Positions 32,814-42,201 of a DNA stretch of 64,000 nucleotides are shown here, in pieces. The DNA is from Flammeovirgaceae bacterium UBA2786 (lineage in GTDB: Bacteria > Bacteroidota > Bacteroidia > Cytophagales > Cyclobacteriaceae): positions 22,958-86,957 of the forward strand of contig DEIA01000044.1 in NCBI GenBank assembly GCA_002352225.1. Reading direction: 5' to 3'. The notes below the pieces were generated by a model that saw only the letters and a list, made by a program, of their open reading frames with translations, did no database searches and was not told the origin of the DNA. Position numbers and translations under genes: made by a program. The first letter of the stretch is position 1; every line of letters starts with the position of its first letter.

Positions 32814-34058
32814 TTACTTTTTAACTGCCCAAACATTCAAATATTGGTTGGGTGTTTTGATCAGGATTTTGGAAAAAACTGAATCTTCTGTGTTAAACCA
32901 AAAACGTTCTTCTTTAGCAGAAACTGTTTTTACTTTTTCATATACATCTTCTCCGCCTGTTGAGAAGTAATTTGTGCCTGAGGTGAAAATCTCAAGACTA
33001 TCCAGCTCGGAGTTAAGTATTTTCCATTGAAGCAAGACTCCTCCATTTTCGTTAGTAGCTTTTAACTGCGAAATGTCGACAAGGCCAACAAAAGAAACTC
33101 CGTCTATTTCTTTACGAGTGGGTTCTGGTATTACAAGATTTAAATGCGAAGCAATGGAAGGCATAATATCAACCATAGCCGGTATTTCGTTGAAGTGTGC
33201 GTTTAACTTTTTACTGTTAGTGGTAATCCAGGTTAACCGTTCGCGATCGGATTGACCGCCATGGTGTTTGCCGGTTACCGAATCGCGGCCATGGTCTGTT
33301 GTAATTACAATCAGCCAGTCTTCATTAAAACTCCTTTCTCTTTCTTTTATGGCTTGCCAGATTTTACCTATTTGTGCATCGGCTGTTTTAATTGCCTCAA
33401 AAAATTGTGGGCTATCGCCATACTTATGGCCCATGTCATCGGTAAATTCTAAATATACCCAGGTAAGATCGGGCGCCTGGGTTGCAACCGACTGCGTGGC
33501 TGCATTTACTACTGCCTCATCAATTTGTTGAATAAATATCCGATCGTCTTTATGCGGAAAGCGAATAGTGTCGTATTCAAGGCTGTCGTATTTATAATCC
33601 AGTTTAACTGAACCAGCCTCTTTTAATCCTTCGCCAATAAGTTTTGTTCGGTTGTCTAACCAGGTAGAAAAAATTGCCGTGGTAACTTTACTATCATTTG
33701 CCCCGGCTATTCTGAAAATATTCCAGTAGTTGTAATTCGGAGCCGCTATATCGTTATCCCAAACATTGTGTTTATTAGCCCATGTACCCGTAATTAAACT
33801 ATTATACCCAACAGCCGAGATGGTGGGGGTTTTACTATACCCGTTATGTTCGCCACCTGTATATGCGCGTGTGTATCCGCCCGCTTGTGCAATTTCTTTA
33901 AGTGTTGGTAAATCAAGTTTTTCAATTACATCTGCAGGGATACCATCAACAATAATGAATAATGCTTTTGGCTTCGGGGCATTGCTTTCCTTGTTCGGTT
34001 TACATGCGCAGACTGAGATGGCGAGCAGAAGCAAAATATGGATTGCTCTGTTTTGCAT
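32814..34058 (-). CDS. Alkaline-phosphatase-superfamily phosphodiesterase, lipoprotein
   Basis: A 414-residue type I phosphodiesterase/nucleotide pyrophosphatase-like enzyme. A lipoprotein signal ends at C18 (VCAC). Metal ligands are seen in FIIVDGIP and ITTDHGRDSVTGKHHGG, and the nucleophile is a Thr in the segment KTPTISAVGYNSLITGT. The C-terminal 80 residues are beta-rich and of unknown fold. It probably acts on phosphodiesters in the periplasm or at the surface. It starts 15 bases below the amine oxidase stop codon on the same strand. Confidence 0.88.
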   Translation of the reverse strand: MQNRAIHILLLLAISVCACKPNKESNAPKPKALFIIVDGIPADVIEKLDLPTLKEIAQAGGYTRAYTGGEHNGYSKTPTISAVGYNSLITGTWANKHNVWDNDIAAPNYNYWNIFRIAGANDSKVTTAIFSTWLDNRTKLIGEGLKEAGSVKLDYKYDSLEYDTIRFPHKDDRIFIQQIDEAVVNAATQSVATQAPDLTWVYLEFTDDMGHKYGDSPQFFEAIKTADAQIGKIWQAIKERERSFNEDWLIVITTDHGRDSVTGKHHGGQSDRERLTWITTNSKKLNAHFNEIPAMVDIMPSIASHLNLVIPEPTRKEIDGVSFVGLVDISQLKATNENGGVLLQWKILNSELDSLEIFTSGTNYFSTGGEDVYEKVKTVSAKEERFWFNTEDSVFSKILIKTPNQYLNVWAVKK

Positions 34059-34072
34059 AAATCTCTTAAACG

Positions 34073-35524
34073 TTAGGCATTAATAATTGACAGTACCACC
34101 TCTTCAGCCACACGCTCGGCCGAATTTAATGCACCATTTACTGTACCGGCATCGCCCATGTTATCTGTAGCTTCGCCCGCAAAAAATACTTTGCTGTTGA
34201 TGGGTGCAGAAAAATCAACCCGATCCTGCACGCTCGAGCCCGGTGGCAAATAAGAAATACCTCCTTTAAAAAATTCATCTTTGCCCCAATCGGCCTTAAA
34301 CCATACACGATCGCCCTCAACAAGATTACCTTCTGAATCCAACACAAGAACTTTGCGGATAAACAAAGAAGCTTCTCCATTATAAATCGCATCCAGTTCT
34401 GCCAGCACGGCATCAATCATCCCATCGCCAAGATCGGATAATTCTTTAGCCTTGGGTCCATGAACCGTAACCGAAAGGGTTCTATAAAATTCACTTCGTG
34501 CCACACCCGTATTAAAATAAGCAGGGCCTTCTGTGCCTCCCCATAGGTAGCCTGTATTATCGCCCCAGAAATTTTTCTTAAAATCAATAATTATCCGAAG
34601 CGAATGGTCAAACCCTATTTTATTCATAGCGGTTACTTTGGCCGCAGGTAATCCGGGGCTAAATGTTATACCTCCCGTTTTTAAAACTCCCAGGGGTACA
34701 GTAACTACAACTTTCTCTACTTCAATCTGGCTGTTGTTCTGATCGGTAAGGATTATTTTTTCACCTGAATAATTAATGCTTTTAATGGCGGTATTCAATT
34801 GCACTTTATTTATTACTCCGCTAAAGCGCGAAGTGATAATATCCTGCAATGGATTTGTCTTGATCACGTAAGGTGTGTTATCATGCTCAATCAGACTCAG
34901 GGCTTCTGCCACTCCTTTCGCTCCTACTCTATCGCTATTCGAACCAAACCGATTTCCGGCCATCGAATTGAGTAAAGCCTGTGCACGCGGGCTTACACCT
35001 GCTGCCTGGTTCATCGACACATCTCCACCGGAATAGGAGGGCAATCCATCAATAAAATTTTTAACAGCTTGTAAATCACTATCGCTACCCCAATCTGTTG
35101 CTGTTTTTGCCTGGTTCTCTAATATAAATCGCTCAGTAGCCTGAGTATTTAATTCAATTCGCGTAAGGGTGTAATTCTTAATAATATTACCCCAGGATGA
35201 ATCCGTTCCGTAAACCACCTCTGCACCCAACTCAACCGGAAAATCGGCTGATGATTCTACCGGTATATCGTGCTGATTACGCAGCGAGCGCACCCGCCCA
35301 CCCAGCTGATTGCCTGCCTCTAAAATAATAACCTTAATTCCCTTCGAGCCTAAAATGTCGGCTGCATATAAGCCTGCAGCACCACCACCAATAATGGCTA
35401 CTGTTCCCTCGAACGGAACCTCAGGACCCGGGTCGTCTTTTTTACAGGATGATAAGGCTGAGGGCAACCATAACCCCGCTGTTAAACCAAGACCAATGCT
35501 TTTAATTGCTTTTCTGCGTTTCAC
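34073..35524 (-). CDS. FAD-dependent amine oxidase, exported lipoprotein
   Basis: A 483-residue flavin monoamine oxidase-family protein. The FAD dinucleotide fold is VAIIGGGAAGLYAADILGS followed by EAGNQLGGRVRSL, and the C-terminal flavin motif is FFAGEATDNMGDAGTVNGA. The N-terminus MKRRKAIKSIGLGL with ALSSC looks like a Tat-type lipoprotein signal, so the folded flavoprotein would be exported. The amine substrate is unknown. It is divergent from the NadR-like gene. Confidence 0.9.
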   Translation of the reverse strand: MKRRKAIKSIGLGLTAGLWLPSALSSCKKDDPGPEVPFEGTVAIIGGGAAGLYAADILGSKGIKVIILEAGNQLGGRVRSLRNQHDIPVESSADFPVELGAEVVYGTDSSWGNIIKNYTLTRIELNTQATERFILENQAKTATDWGSDSDLQAVKNFIDGLPSYSGGDVSMNQAAGVSPRAQALLNSMAGNRFGSNSDRVGAKGVAEALSLIEHDNTPYVIKTNPLQDIITSRFSGVINKVQLNTAIKSINYSGEKIILTDQNNSQIEVEKVVVTVPLGVLKTGGITFSPGLPAAKVTAMNKIGFDHSLRIIIDFKKNFWGDNTGYLWGGTEGPAYFNTGVARSEFYRTLSVTVHGPKAKELSDLGDGMIDAVLAELDAIYNGEASLFIRKVLVLDSEGNLVEGDRVWFKADWGKDEFFKGGISYLPPGSSVQDRVDFSAPINSKVFFAGEATDNMGDAGTVNGALNSAERVAEEVVLSIINA

Positions 35525-35640
35525 ACACTAAAAGTTTAGCGAAAGATACTTATACCAGCCCGATTGGCGAAACCCCACGCGTGGATTCGGCTTCAGGTTA
35601 GCCTTTTAATAGCTAATTTGCCGAAAAAGTAAACTTCTTC

Positions 35641-36183
35641 ATGTCAGTTGCTGACCACAATTTGCCTGTTATTAAAAAGGTTTGTGTAATAGGACCAGAG
35701 TGCACCGGGAAATCTGAGCTATCTAAATTTCTGGCTAAGCATTATAATACCTGCTGGGTACCCGAATATGCGCGGGCTTATCTCGATAAACTAGGCAGGT
35801 CCTATCAACAAACCGACCTTTTAAAGATCGCACACGGGCAATTGCGCCTGGAAGATGAATGGCTGCGCGATGCCAACCGGGTAATGATTTGCGACACCAA
35901 CCTGGTAACTATAAAAATCTGGTGCGACTATAAATACGGCCGGTGCGATGAGGAAATTCTGAAACTTATAAAAGCACGCCATTACGACTTATATCTCCTT
36001 TGTTACATTGATGTACCGTGGGTTAATGATCCGCAACGCGAACATCCGGATAAGCGTGAACACTTCTGGCAGATTTTTAAAAATGAAGTAATAAATACAG
36101 CCGTGCCTTATGTAGAAATTGGCGGTAGCTGGGAACAGCGACAGCAAAAGGCTGTTGAAGCCATTAACGTAATTTTAAATTGA
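35641..36183 (+). CDS. NadR-like AAA ATPase / nucleoside kinase
   Basis: A 180-residue P-loop kinase. Walker A is GPECTGKS, followed by a segment VPEYARAYL and DTNLVTIKIWCDYKYG, all typical of the ribosylnicotinamide-kinase domain at the C-terminus of NadR. There is no adenylyltransferase domain, so it would act as a stand-alone kinase in NAD salvage, with nicotinamide riboside as the likely substrate. No transporter (PnuC) is adjacent. A palindromic repeat cluster follows its stop codon. Confidence 0.85.
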   Translation: MSVADHNLPVIKKVCVIGPECTGKSELSKFLAKHYNTCWVPEYARAYLDKLGRSYQQTDLLKIAHGQLRLEDEWLRDANRVMICDTNLVTIKIWCDYKYGRCDEEILKLIKARHYDLYLLCYIDVPWVNDPQREHPDKREHFWQIFKNEVINTAVPYVEIGGSWEQRQQKAVEAINVILN

Positions 36184-36222
36184 ACCGCAGAGGCGCAAGG
36201 TTTTCTTTGTGGCTTAGCGGTA
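36183..36222. repeat. AACCGCAGAG repeat, copy 1
   Basis: The left part AACCGCAGAGGCGCAAGG is a diverged copy of the longer unit at 36230. The right part GTGGCTTAGCGGT is a decayed complement of its start. Confidence 0.6.
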
Positions 36223-36229
36223 AATTATG

Positions 36230-36283
36230 AACCGCAGAGACGCAAAGGACGCAAGAGATTCTCTTCGCGTCTTTGCGGTTAAC
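36230..36283. repeat. AACCGCAGAG palindromic repeat, copy 2
   Basis: A long palindrome: AACCGCAGAGACGC at the left and GCGTCTTTGCGGTT at the right, with AAGAG/CTCTT closer in. It probably folds as one hairpin between two same-strand genes. Repeats with this core are dispersed in many bacterial genomes. Confidence 0.7.
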
Positions 36284-36294
36284 CTTAAATCCGA

Positions 36295-37530
36295 ATGACC
36301 TCACCCGACCCCTACGCAGCCATTCGCATCCGCGACTTTCGGTTGTTCGTAACCTCACGCTTGTTTATAACACTGGCCATGCAAATGCAGGGTGTAATTG
36401 TTGGTTGGCAAATTTATGAGCTCACCAAAGATCCCTTATCACTCGGCCTCATTGGTTTGGCAGAAGCTATTCCGGCCATTACGGTTTCGCTGTATGCCGG
36501 GCACCTTGCCGATGTGGTTGAACGAAAAAAGATCATTGTAACCTGCGTAAGCATATTAGCCGGATGTTCGGCTGCTCTATTGTATTTTACCACACACCTA
36601 GGCGCCTATCTTATAGCCCATGGGGCCATTGCTATTTATGCTGTAATCTTTGTTAGCGGCCTGGCTCGTGGTTTTCTTTCTCCGGCTACTTTTTCGTTTA
36701 TGCCGCAACTGATCGATCGTTCATTGTATCAAAACGCCATTACCTGGAATAGCACGATTTGGGAAGGAGGTGCAGTGGGCGGACCGATGATTGGAGGTTT
36801 GATCTACGGCTTCTTTGGAATTACTACGGCTTATTCTACTGTTGCCTTCTCGATAGTAATTGCTTTTATCTGTTACTTATCAATACCGAACAGACCACTT
36901 CCACCTGTTACAAATGAACAAGGTACCTGGACAAAAATTAAAGCGGGATTAAAATTTGTATTCAGTCATCAAATAATTCTTAGCGCCATCTCGCTCGATT
37001 TGTTTGCGGTATTGTTTGGTGGCGCTGTTGCCTTGTTGCCCTTCTTTGCCGATGAAATTTTACATACGGGCAAAACAGGTTTAGGGTTTTTACGCTCGGC
37101 CCCGGCTATTGGTGCTGTGTTAATGGCTATCTACATCACGCGCCATCCTATCAAAAAAAGAATTGGAAAAATCTTATTGTGGTGTGTGGCCGGTTTTGGC
37201 ATTTCTATGATTGCCTTCAGCCTATCAAAACTATTTTGGCTTTCGATGGGGTTGCTGATTATGAGCGGCATGTTCGATTGTGTGAGTGTAATTGTGCGCA
37301 GCACGCTTATTCACACCTTAACCCCTGAAAACATGAAAGGGCGAGTGGCTGCTGTTAACAGCATGTTTATTGGCTCATCGAATGAAATTGGTATGCTGGA
37401 ATCTGGTATTGCTGCTAAATTATTAGGCGTAGTAAACTCGGTAATTTTTGGCGGATTAATGACGTTAGGGGTAGTTGGCGTTACGGCATGGAAGGCGCCT
37501 TCGTTAAGAAATCTGGAGAAGGTAAAGTGA
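36295..37530 (+). CDS. MFS transporter (MFS_3/EntS-like exporter)
   Basis: A 411-residue membrane protein with about 12 transmembrane helices. It has the family feature LADVVERKKIIV after helix 2, SGLARGFLSPATFSFMPQLI in helix 4 and the loop, and a matching C-terminal half. The closest general pattern is the enterobactin-exporter-like MFS_3 group. The substrate is unknown. The gene begins 12 bases after the AACCGCAGAG repeat and has no operon partner. Confidence 0.9.
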   Translation: MTSPDPYAAIRIRDFRLFVTSRLFITLAMQMQGVIVGWQIYELTKDPLSLGLIGLAEAIPAITVSLYAGHLADVVERKKIIVTCVSILAGCSAALLYFTTHLGAYLIAHGAIAIYAVIFVSGLARGFLSPATFSFMPQLIDRSLYQNAITWNSTIWEGGAVGGPMIGGLIYGFFGITTAYSTVAFSIVIAFICYLSIPNRPLPPVTNEQGTWTKIKAGLKFVFSHQIILSAISLDLFAVLFGGAVALLPFFADEILHTGKTGLGFLRSAPAIGAVLMAIYITRHPIKKRIGKILLWCVAGFGISMIAFSLSKLFWLSMGLLIMSGMFDCVSVIVRSTLIHTLTPENMKGRVAAVNSMFIGSSNEIGMLESGIAAKLLGVVNSVIFGGLMTLGVVGVTAWKAPSLRNLEKVK

Positions 37531-37558
37531 TTGGCAATTATTGGCAGGTGGCTTAAAA

Positions 37559-38923
37559 TTAAATAAGGCCCATTGATTGAATCTTATTTAATTGATCCGG
37601 GGTGATTAAATACTCATACGAACGCTTGTCATGATTCAGTCTTTTTTTGTCAATTAAAATCTTATCGCTAACTCGATTCCACTTTTCATTGATTGTTAAA
37701 AACATATCACTCCTTTGCTTCTTTTGAATCTCAACATTTTTTTTTGTCACACCCAATAACTGATTAATCTGGTCAACGGTTGTCCCAACTTCATTTGTTG
37801 AATTCATTGCAATAAAGCCTATTACCTCTCTTTCTTTTTCACTAAATGCTATCACAAGTTTATCTTGACACCTTTTCCTATTTGATTGGGGCCTTATGAT
37901 ACCTAAATAAAGAACTAGGCCAGCAAAAGCACAACCCGTCAAGAAACTCACTAATAAATTCAAATATGAAATGGATTGATTAGCTGAAATTTTCTGCGAT
38001 TTAAAATCTTCGTAAATAGGATTTGTTGGCGTGAAGTCCGTACGTGTCAATCTTACAGAATCACCCGACTTGAAATCTCCCCTTAGCCAGTTATCGAAAG
38101 ATTGTATTATCAATGTTGAGTCTTTGAAATGTAACAATCCATTACTAGGAATAATGCGCATTATTTCTTTGGCTTTAGCCTGACTTAATGTAAGCTGTTG
38201 GTTGCATTCAAAATCAAGCAAGTAAATAATTGGACCTACTTTGTTGCAAGTCAGTTGGCCCCAAGGGCTATTAACTAAGTGCCTCACCGAAATTTTTCGT
38301 GACGTCTCTTTAGTTAAATCATTTAACAACCCTACTGCACTAATCTCTTTACTCTTTAGGTTGAGAAAAAAAACTGAATCTCCCATAACATTAGGGGGGC
38401 CCCCATTTCGTTTTATACCTTCGCGATAATAGTTTGAATTCGCAAGCCATAATTTTCCATTTCTCTCGTCCATCCAAACTAATGAAGGGAACTCGTTTTT
38501 TAAAAAGGGGACTTCCTTGTTCAAAGGCTCCAACTCCCACTCTCCCTTCTGCGGTACATAAACTCGCAACTGACCGTTAATATGCCAATATCCATATCCC
38601 CCAAAGGAATAAAGCGTATCCTTGTAAAAGAACGACTGGCTACCAAAGGTGGACCCGAAGTAGATGGTTGAATCTATTCTTACCGGTTGTAAAGAATGCT
38701 GGTAATCCAATCTGTAAATTCTCCCAGTTCCTTCTGGAATGATATAAAGTTGATTTCCATTTAGTAAGAGGTTCTGCGATGCTCTCGTTATAAGTCGGTC
38801 AGTATTTTCAGCAGGTAACGCAAATTTACTTAGCCCATAGGTATACTGAACTACCTCCTGCGCCACCGATATCCGGAATAACAGTAACAGCAGAATGAAG
38901 AGTCTGGTTTTAAGGTCAAGCAT
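37559..38923 (-). CDS. Putative membrane-bound regulator: exported propeller-like domain, one transmembrane helix, cytoplasmic helical domain
   Basis: A 454-residue protein of unknown family. A signal peptide (about residues 1-20) is followed by about 300 residues rich in Gly, Trp and Tyr strands (YSFGGYGYWHINGQLRVYVP, KLWLANSNYY), suggesting a beta-propeller. One transmembrane helix (about 325-350) follows, then a cytoplasmic tail of 100 residues. The tail has a helix-turn-helix-like arrangement: FSEKEREVIGFIAM, TTVDQINQLLGVTKKNVEIQ, KKQRSDMFLTINEKW. That would make it a one-component membrane transcription regulator. This is inference from layout; no catalytic motif is seen. It is divergent from the FN3/LamG lipoprotein gene, which it could control. 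Confidence 0.6.
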   Translation of the reverse strand: MLDLKTRLFILLLLLFRISVAQEVVQYTYGLSKFALPAENTDRLITRASQNLLLNGNQLYIIPEGTGRIYRLDYQHSLQPVRIDSTIYFGSTFGSQSFFYKDTLYSFGGYGYWHINGQLRVYVPQKGEWELEPLNKEVPFLKNEFPSLVWMDERNGKLWLANSNYYREGIKRNGGPPNVMGDSVFFLNLKSKEISAVGLLNDLTKETSRKISVRHLVNSPWGQLTCNKVGPIIYLLDFECNQQLTLSQAKAKEIMRIIPSNGLLHFKDSTLIIQSFDNWLRGDFKSGDSVRLTRTDFTPTNPIYEDFKSQKISANQSISYLNLLVSFLTGCAFAGLVLYLGIIRPQSNRKRCQDKLVIAFSEKEREVIGFIAMNSTNEVGTTVDQINQLLGVTKKNVEIQKKQRSDMFLTINEKWNRVSDKILIDKKRLNHDKRSYEYLITPDQLNKIQSMGLI

Positions 38924-39087
38924 TTATCTGAAAATTTGCACGATTAAGGTAATTAAAAATCAGCATAATTGGTGATTCACCTATTTTAAAAAACTAAAAT
39001 TCAAAGAGTTAGCGTCCTGGTTGGAGATTCACGTGATTCTTCACCTGAAACTAATCCATGGCTAACCTGTAATACAATTTGACAAAA

Positions 39088-39095
39088 TAAATTTG
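39088..39095 (+). promoter_or_regulatory. Bacteroidota -7 element (TAAATTTG) for the FN3/LamG gene
   Basis: TAAATTTG matches the consensus exactly, 45 bases before the ATG at 39141. The rest of the 217-base divergent gap shows no other clear feature. Confidence 0.45.
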
Positions 39096-39140
39096 AGGTA
39101 ACCAAAATAAGTCCAACCCACCAATCTTAATCTCAAGTCT

Positions 39141-40988
39141 ATGAAGGTTGTCAATTTAATCGCTGCACAGTTCTTACTCCTGTTACTTTTTACCCACTGT
39201 GAAGAAGAACGGTTACCACCAACATCACCTGAATTAACAAGTCCGGTGACAAATGCTGTTGATCAGGAATATGACGTAACATTCACCTGGAATGCCTCTG
39301 ACAATGTAAATAGTTATACCTTCCAACTATCCTTAACAGATGATTTCTCTACCTGTGAATTAAACAAGGAAAATCTAACAAACACATCATTTAATGTAAC
39401 CAACCTGAAGCCATCGACTAGCTATTTTTGGCAAGTTAATGCTGTCAATGGTGGCGGAACATCTCCATGGTCATCAACAGGTAAGTTTTCAACCAAAGCT
39501 TTGAACGTTCCTTCCTTAATTGCACCGCTTGCTAATTCCATTATTTCACCTAACAATGTAACATTCGAATGGTCATCAGTTAGCGGTGTTACAGGATATA
39601 ATTTGCAGGTATCAACAAAAGCTGACTTTGCCACTTTAATAATTAATCAGGAAAATCAAACTAGTACAATTTTTACTCAACCAGAGCTTATACATTCAAC
39701 TACTTACTACTGGAAAGTCAGCTCAGTAAAGAATGGGATAAGCTCTCCATGGTCAGCATCTAACATGTTAACTACTGAAAATTTGGGCGTACCATCACTC
39801 GTAAGTCCCGTAAATAATCTTGTTAATTCAACCAGGAGTGTTGAATTCGAGTGGAGCAGTATCAGTGACGCTGAATCGTACGAATTACAAGTATCAACCA
39901 TAAATGACTTTTCAAGTCTGGTAACAATTAAAGAAGATCTTACTCAGCCTTTATGCACCATAGACAAATTAATGTTTTCTACAAATTATTACTGGCGGGT
40001 AAGAGCTATTAAAGAAAATAAGCAATCAGAATGGTCATCCATACGCAAATTAACTACAGAACCCCTAGGCATTCCACAACTACAATCGCCTTCAGACAAT
40101 ACCCAGCTTACAAGCAATATTGTCGAGTTTAATTGGAGCGCAGTAAACGAGGCAACATCATACAATTTACAGGTATCATCAAATGCTGATTTTTCAACTG
40201 TGGTTTTGAATAAAAGTGGCGTAGAAACACTTTCATACATCAGCTCTCTCCCTCAAACAATTTCCAAGTATTACTGGCGTGTGAATGCCCAGATTGAGAA
40301 CTGTCAATCTGAATGGTCACTTGTCAGAAGTTTATATACTCCTCAAATTCCCCTCGATGGATTGGTAGCATGGTATCCGTTTAATGGTAATGCCAATGAT
40401 GAAAGTGGTAATGAAAATCACGGTTCTGTTTTTGGCGCGACACTTTCAGAGGATAGAGTTGGTTCATCCAACAAGGCCTATAGTTTCGATGGGGTTAACG
40501 ATTACATAAAGATTACTAATCCTTCTTCACTAAATTTTCCTGATGGTGTAAGTTTTACAGTCTCTTTCTTTTATAACCCCAATTCAATTGTTACTAACAA
40601 TTCTGGCTTCAATGGACTAATTTCTAGGTTTCACAACAACACAGGTCCAATAAGCGGTTGGCAAATAGGGCGTGACGCAAATAATCTGCGCTTTGAGGCA
40701 ATAGACCCCTGTAGTTTTAATACACTTTCAACTCTATCAAATGGTACATGGATTCACATTTTACAAACGTACGATCGTACTAATGGGCAAGTTAAGACGT
40801 ATATTAACGGGATTTTAACCAACACCACCAACTGTACCTCAATTAACTCCTCTATGATTAATAACTACGATCTGAAAATAGGGGTTGAGAGAGAAGGATT
40901 TCAATTTTCTTCAGGTAAGATAGATGATATTGCTATCTACAATCGCATTTTAACAAACGAAGAAATACAAGTAATAAGTAATAATTAA
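39141..40988 (+). CDS. Surface lipoprotein with four fibronectin-III-like repeats and a LamG domain
   Basis: A 615-residue protein. The signal ends at a probable lipid cysteine in LLLFTHC, followed directly by acidic residues (EEE), which resembles the surface-export signal of Bacteroidota lipoproteins. Four fibronectin type III-like repeats follow, each with a [VI]xFxWS core and a Y[YF]W[RQK]V strand (about residues 28-125, 126-215, 216-310, 311-405). A concanavalin/LamG-like domain (about 410-615) begins GLVAWYPFNGNANDESGN. There is no type IX sorting tail. The likely role is binding of a glycan or surface partner. Base composition is richer in A and T than its neighbours. Confidence 0.85.
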   Translation: MKVVNLIAAQFLLLLLFTHCEEERLPPTSPELTSPVTNAVDQEYDVTFTWNASDNVNSYTFQLSLTDDFSTCELNKENLTNTSFNVTNLKPSTSYFWQVNAVNGGGTSPWSSTGKFSTKALNVPSLIAPLANSIISPNNVTFEWSSVSGVTGYNLQVSTKADFATLIINQENQTSTIFTQPELIHSTTYYWKVSSVKNGISSPWSASNMLTTENLGVPSLVSPVNNLVNSTRSVEFEWSSISDAESYELQVSTINDFSSLVTIKEDLTQPLCTIDKLMFSTNYYWRVRAIKENKQSEWSSIRKLTTEPLGIPQLQSPSDNTQLTSNIVEFNWSAVNEATSYNLQVSSNADFSTVVLNKSGVETLSYISSLPQTISKYYWRVNAQIENCQSEWSLVRSLYTPQIPLDGLVAWYPFNGNANDESGNENHGSVFGATLSEDRVGSSNKAYSFDGVNDYIKITNPSSLNFPDGVSFTVSFFYNPNSIVTNNSGFNGLISRFHNNTGPISGWQIGRDANNLRFEAIDPCSFNTLSTLSNGTWIHILQTYDRTNGQVKTYINGILTNTTNCTSINSSMINNYDLKIGVEREGFQFSSGKIDDIAIYNRILTNEEIQVISNN

Positions 40989-41023
40989 GTCTTAAGTGCC
41001 AATTAACTATCTTTTAACAGCAT

Positions 41024-42190
41024 CTAATCTTGATTCCGATCCGAAACATAGAGTTCTGTTTCCGGATTAAACGTTCGCCAGCTATGCCAAAACTCCTGGT
41101 AGGCTTTTACCTTCTCTAATGATGATTGATTATCGTCAGCCGATTTCCCTGAAAATGAATAAACACGGGTTCCTACAAAAAGCGAATCATTCCTAAGGAT
41201 AACCTGTACGGTATCCGTTACTTTAAATACAGCAAAACTCTGATCGTCTGATGCAAGGGCAATAGCTATCACACTGGTACCAATTTTATCGAGTAACATT
41301 CGCTCGGCTTTTAGCTGGTGCCAGTCGTACGCTTTGCTTTTGCCATCCAACTCTACACCTACCACCCACGATTTATCTTTCCACGAAAGACTATCGGTAC
41401 GTGTAAGGTCGCCCGTGCTTTTTCCACGTTCATACTTCGCCAGTGAGTCATACTTCTCAGCTTCAAAGGCAACATCATCGGCTTGCATAACCAATGCGGT
41501 GGGATAAAGTTTAAAAAGTTGGTTAATGCTCATTTGAAACGATTCCACCTCAGGTAATAATTCTCCTTCTAATGATCCGGTTACCGCTTCGCCATTTACC
41601 TGGCGCCACCAGCTCTTTGTAGTTTCATCTTCGAACATCGCATTAAAATGATCCATGCCTACCAACCTGAATTTTTCGGGCTTGCCCTTTACCATTGGTT
41701 CAAACACACGACCGGTGCGGCAAACTGTACAATACGTAACAATCACCGACTTGCCACCCACATTATCCTTTATCTGGTGGTGGTAGCCAATAAACTGAAT
41801 CGGATAGGCTTTCACTTCGCCATTAATTTCAACACCTACCACAATGCTACTATCCTTTAATGCATTTTCTGCTTGGGGTTTAAACACAAGGTTAGCAGGT
41901 TGCTTAAACATTTGGTCGGCCGACATTCTGAAGTTGAACATGTAGGTGACCACCAAAGCAATGATCGCAACAACAGCCGGAATCCACTTGCTGGCTTTAA
42001 ACGCTGAACTGGCTCCGACCACAATCATCAGACCAAGCGCCACCCGAAAAAACCACCGATACGAATACAGGAAATAGGCCAAATCCAAACTATTCATACG
42101 CTGGCTGCCGGGCATAGGCATAATGAAATACACATTCAGGATTTCAAAAAGGGCAATGCCAATAGCTCCGATGTAAAATAATTTCTTCAT
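41024..42190 (-). CDS. DUF3179 membrane protein
   Basis: A 388-residue protein with three transmembrane helices in the first 86 residues, then a DUF3179 domain. The family motif is VTYCTVCRTGRVFEP with C154 and C157, and ETTKSWWRQVNGEAVTG downstream; the domain's biochemical role is unknown. It is the last gene of the seven-gene minus-strand operon that contains four AhpD-like paralogues, beginning 11 bases after the previous gene. The CxxC pair makes a redox or metal role possible, in line with the CxxC enzymes upstream. Confidence 0.85.
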   Translation of the reverse strand: MKKLFYIGAIGIALFEILNVYFIMPMPGSQRMNSLDLAYFLYSYRWFFRVALGLMIVVGASSAFKASKWIPAVVAIIALVVTYMFNFRMSADQMFKQPANLVFKPQAENALKDSSIVVGVEINGEVKAYPIQFIGYHHQIKDNVGGKSVIVTYCTVCRTGRVFEPMVKGKPEKFRLVGMDHFNAMFEDETTKSWWRQVNGEAVTGSLEGELLPEVESFQMSINQLFKLYPTALVMQADDVAFEAEKYDSLAKYERGKSTGDLTRTDSLSWKDKSWVVGVELDGKSKAYDWHQLKAERMLLDKIGTSVIAIALASDDQSFAVFKVTDTVQVILRNDSLFVGTRVYSFSGKSADDNQSSLEKVKAYQEFWHSWRTFNPETELYVSDRNQD

Positions 42191-42201
42191 AAAGAGTAAA
42201 G

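Noticed and set aside
35525..35640. Possible riboswitch upstream of the NadR-like gene
   Set aside because: I could not fit a known NAD, TPP or other riboswitch core; the stretch is short and shows only weak pairing.
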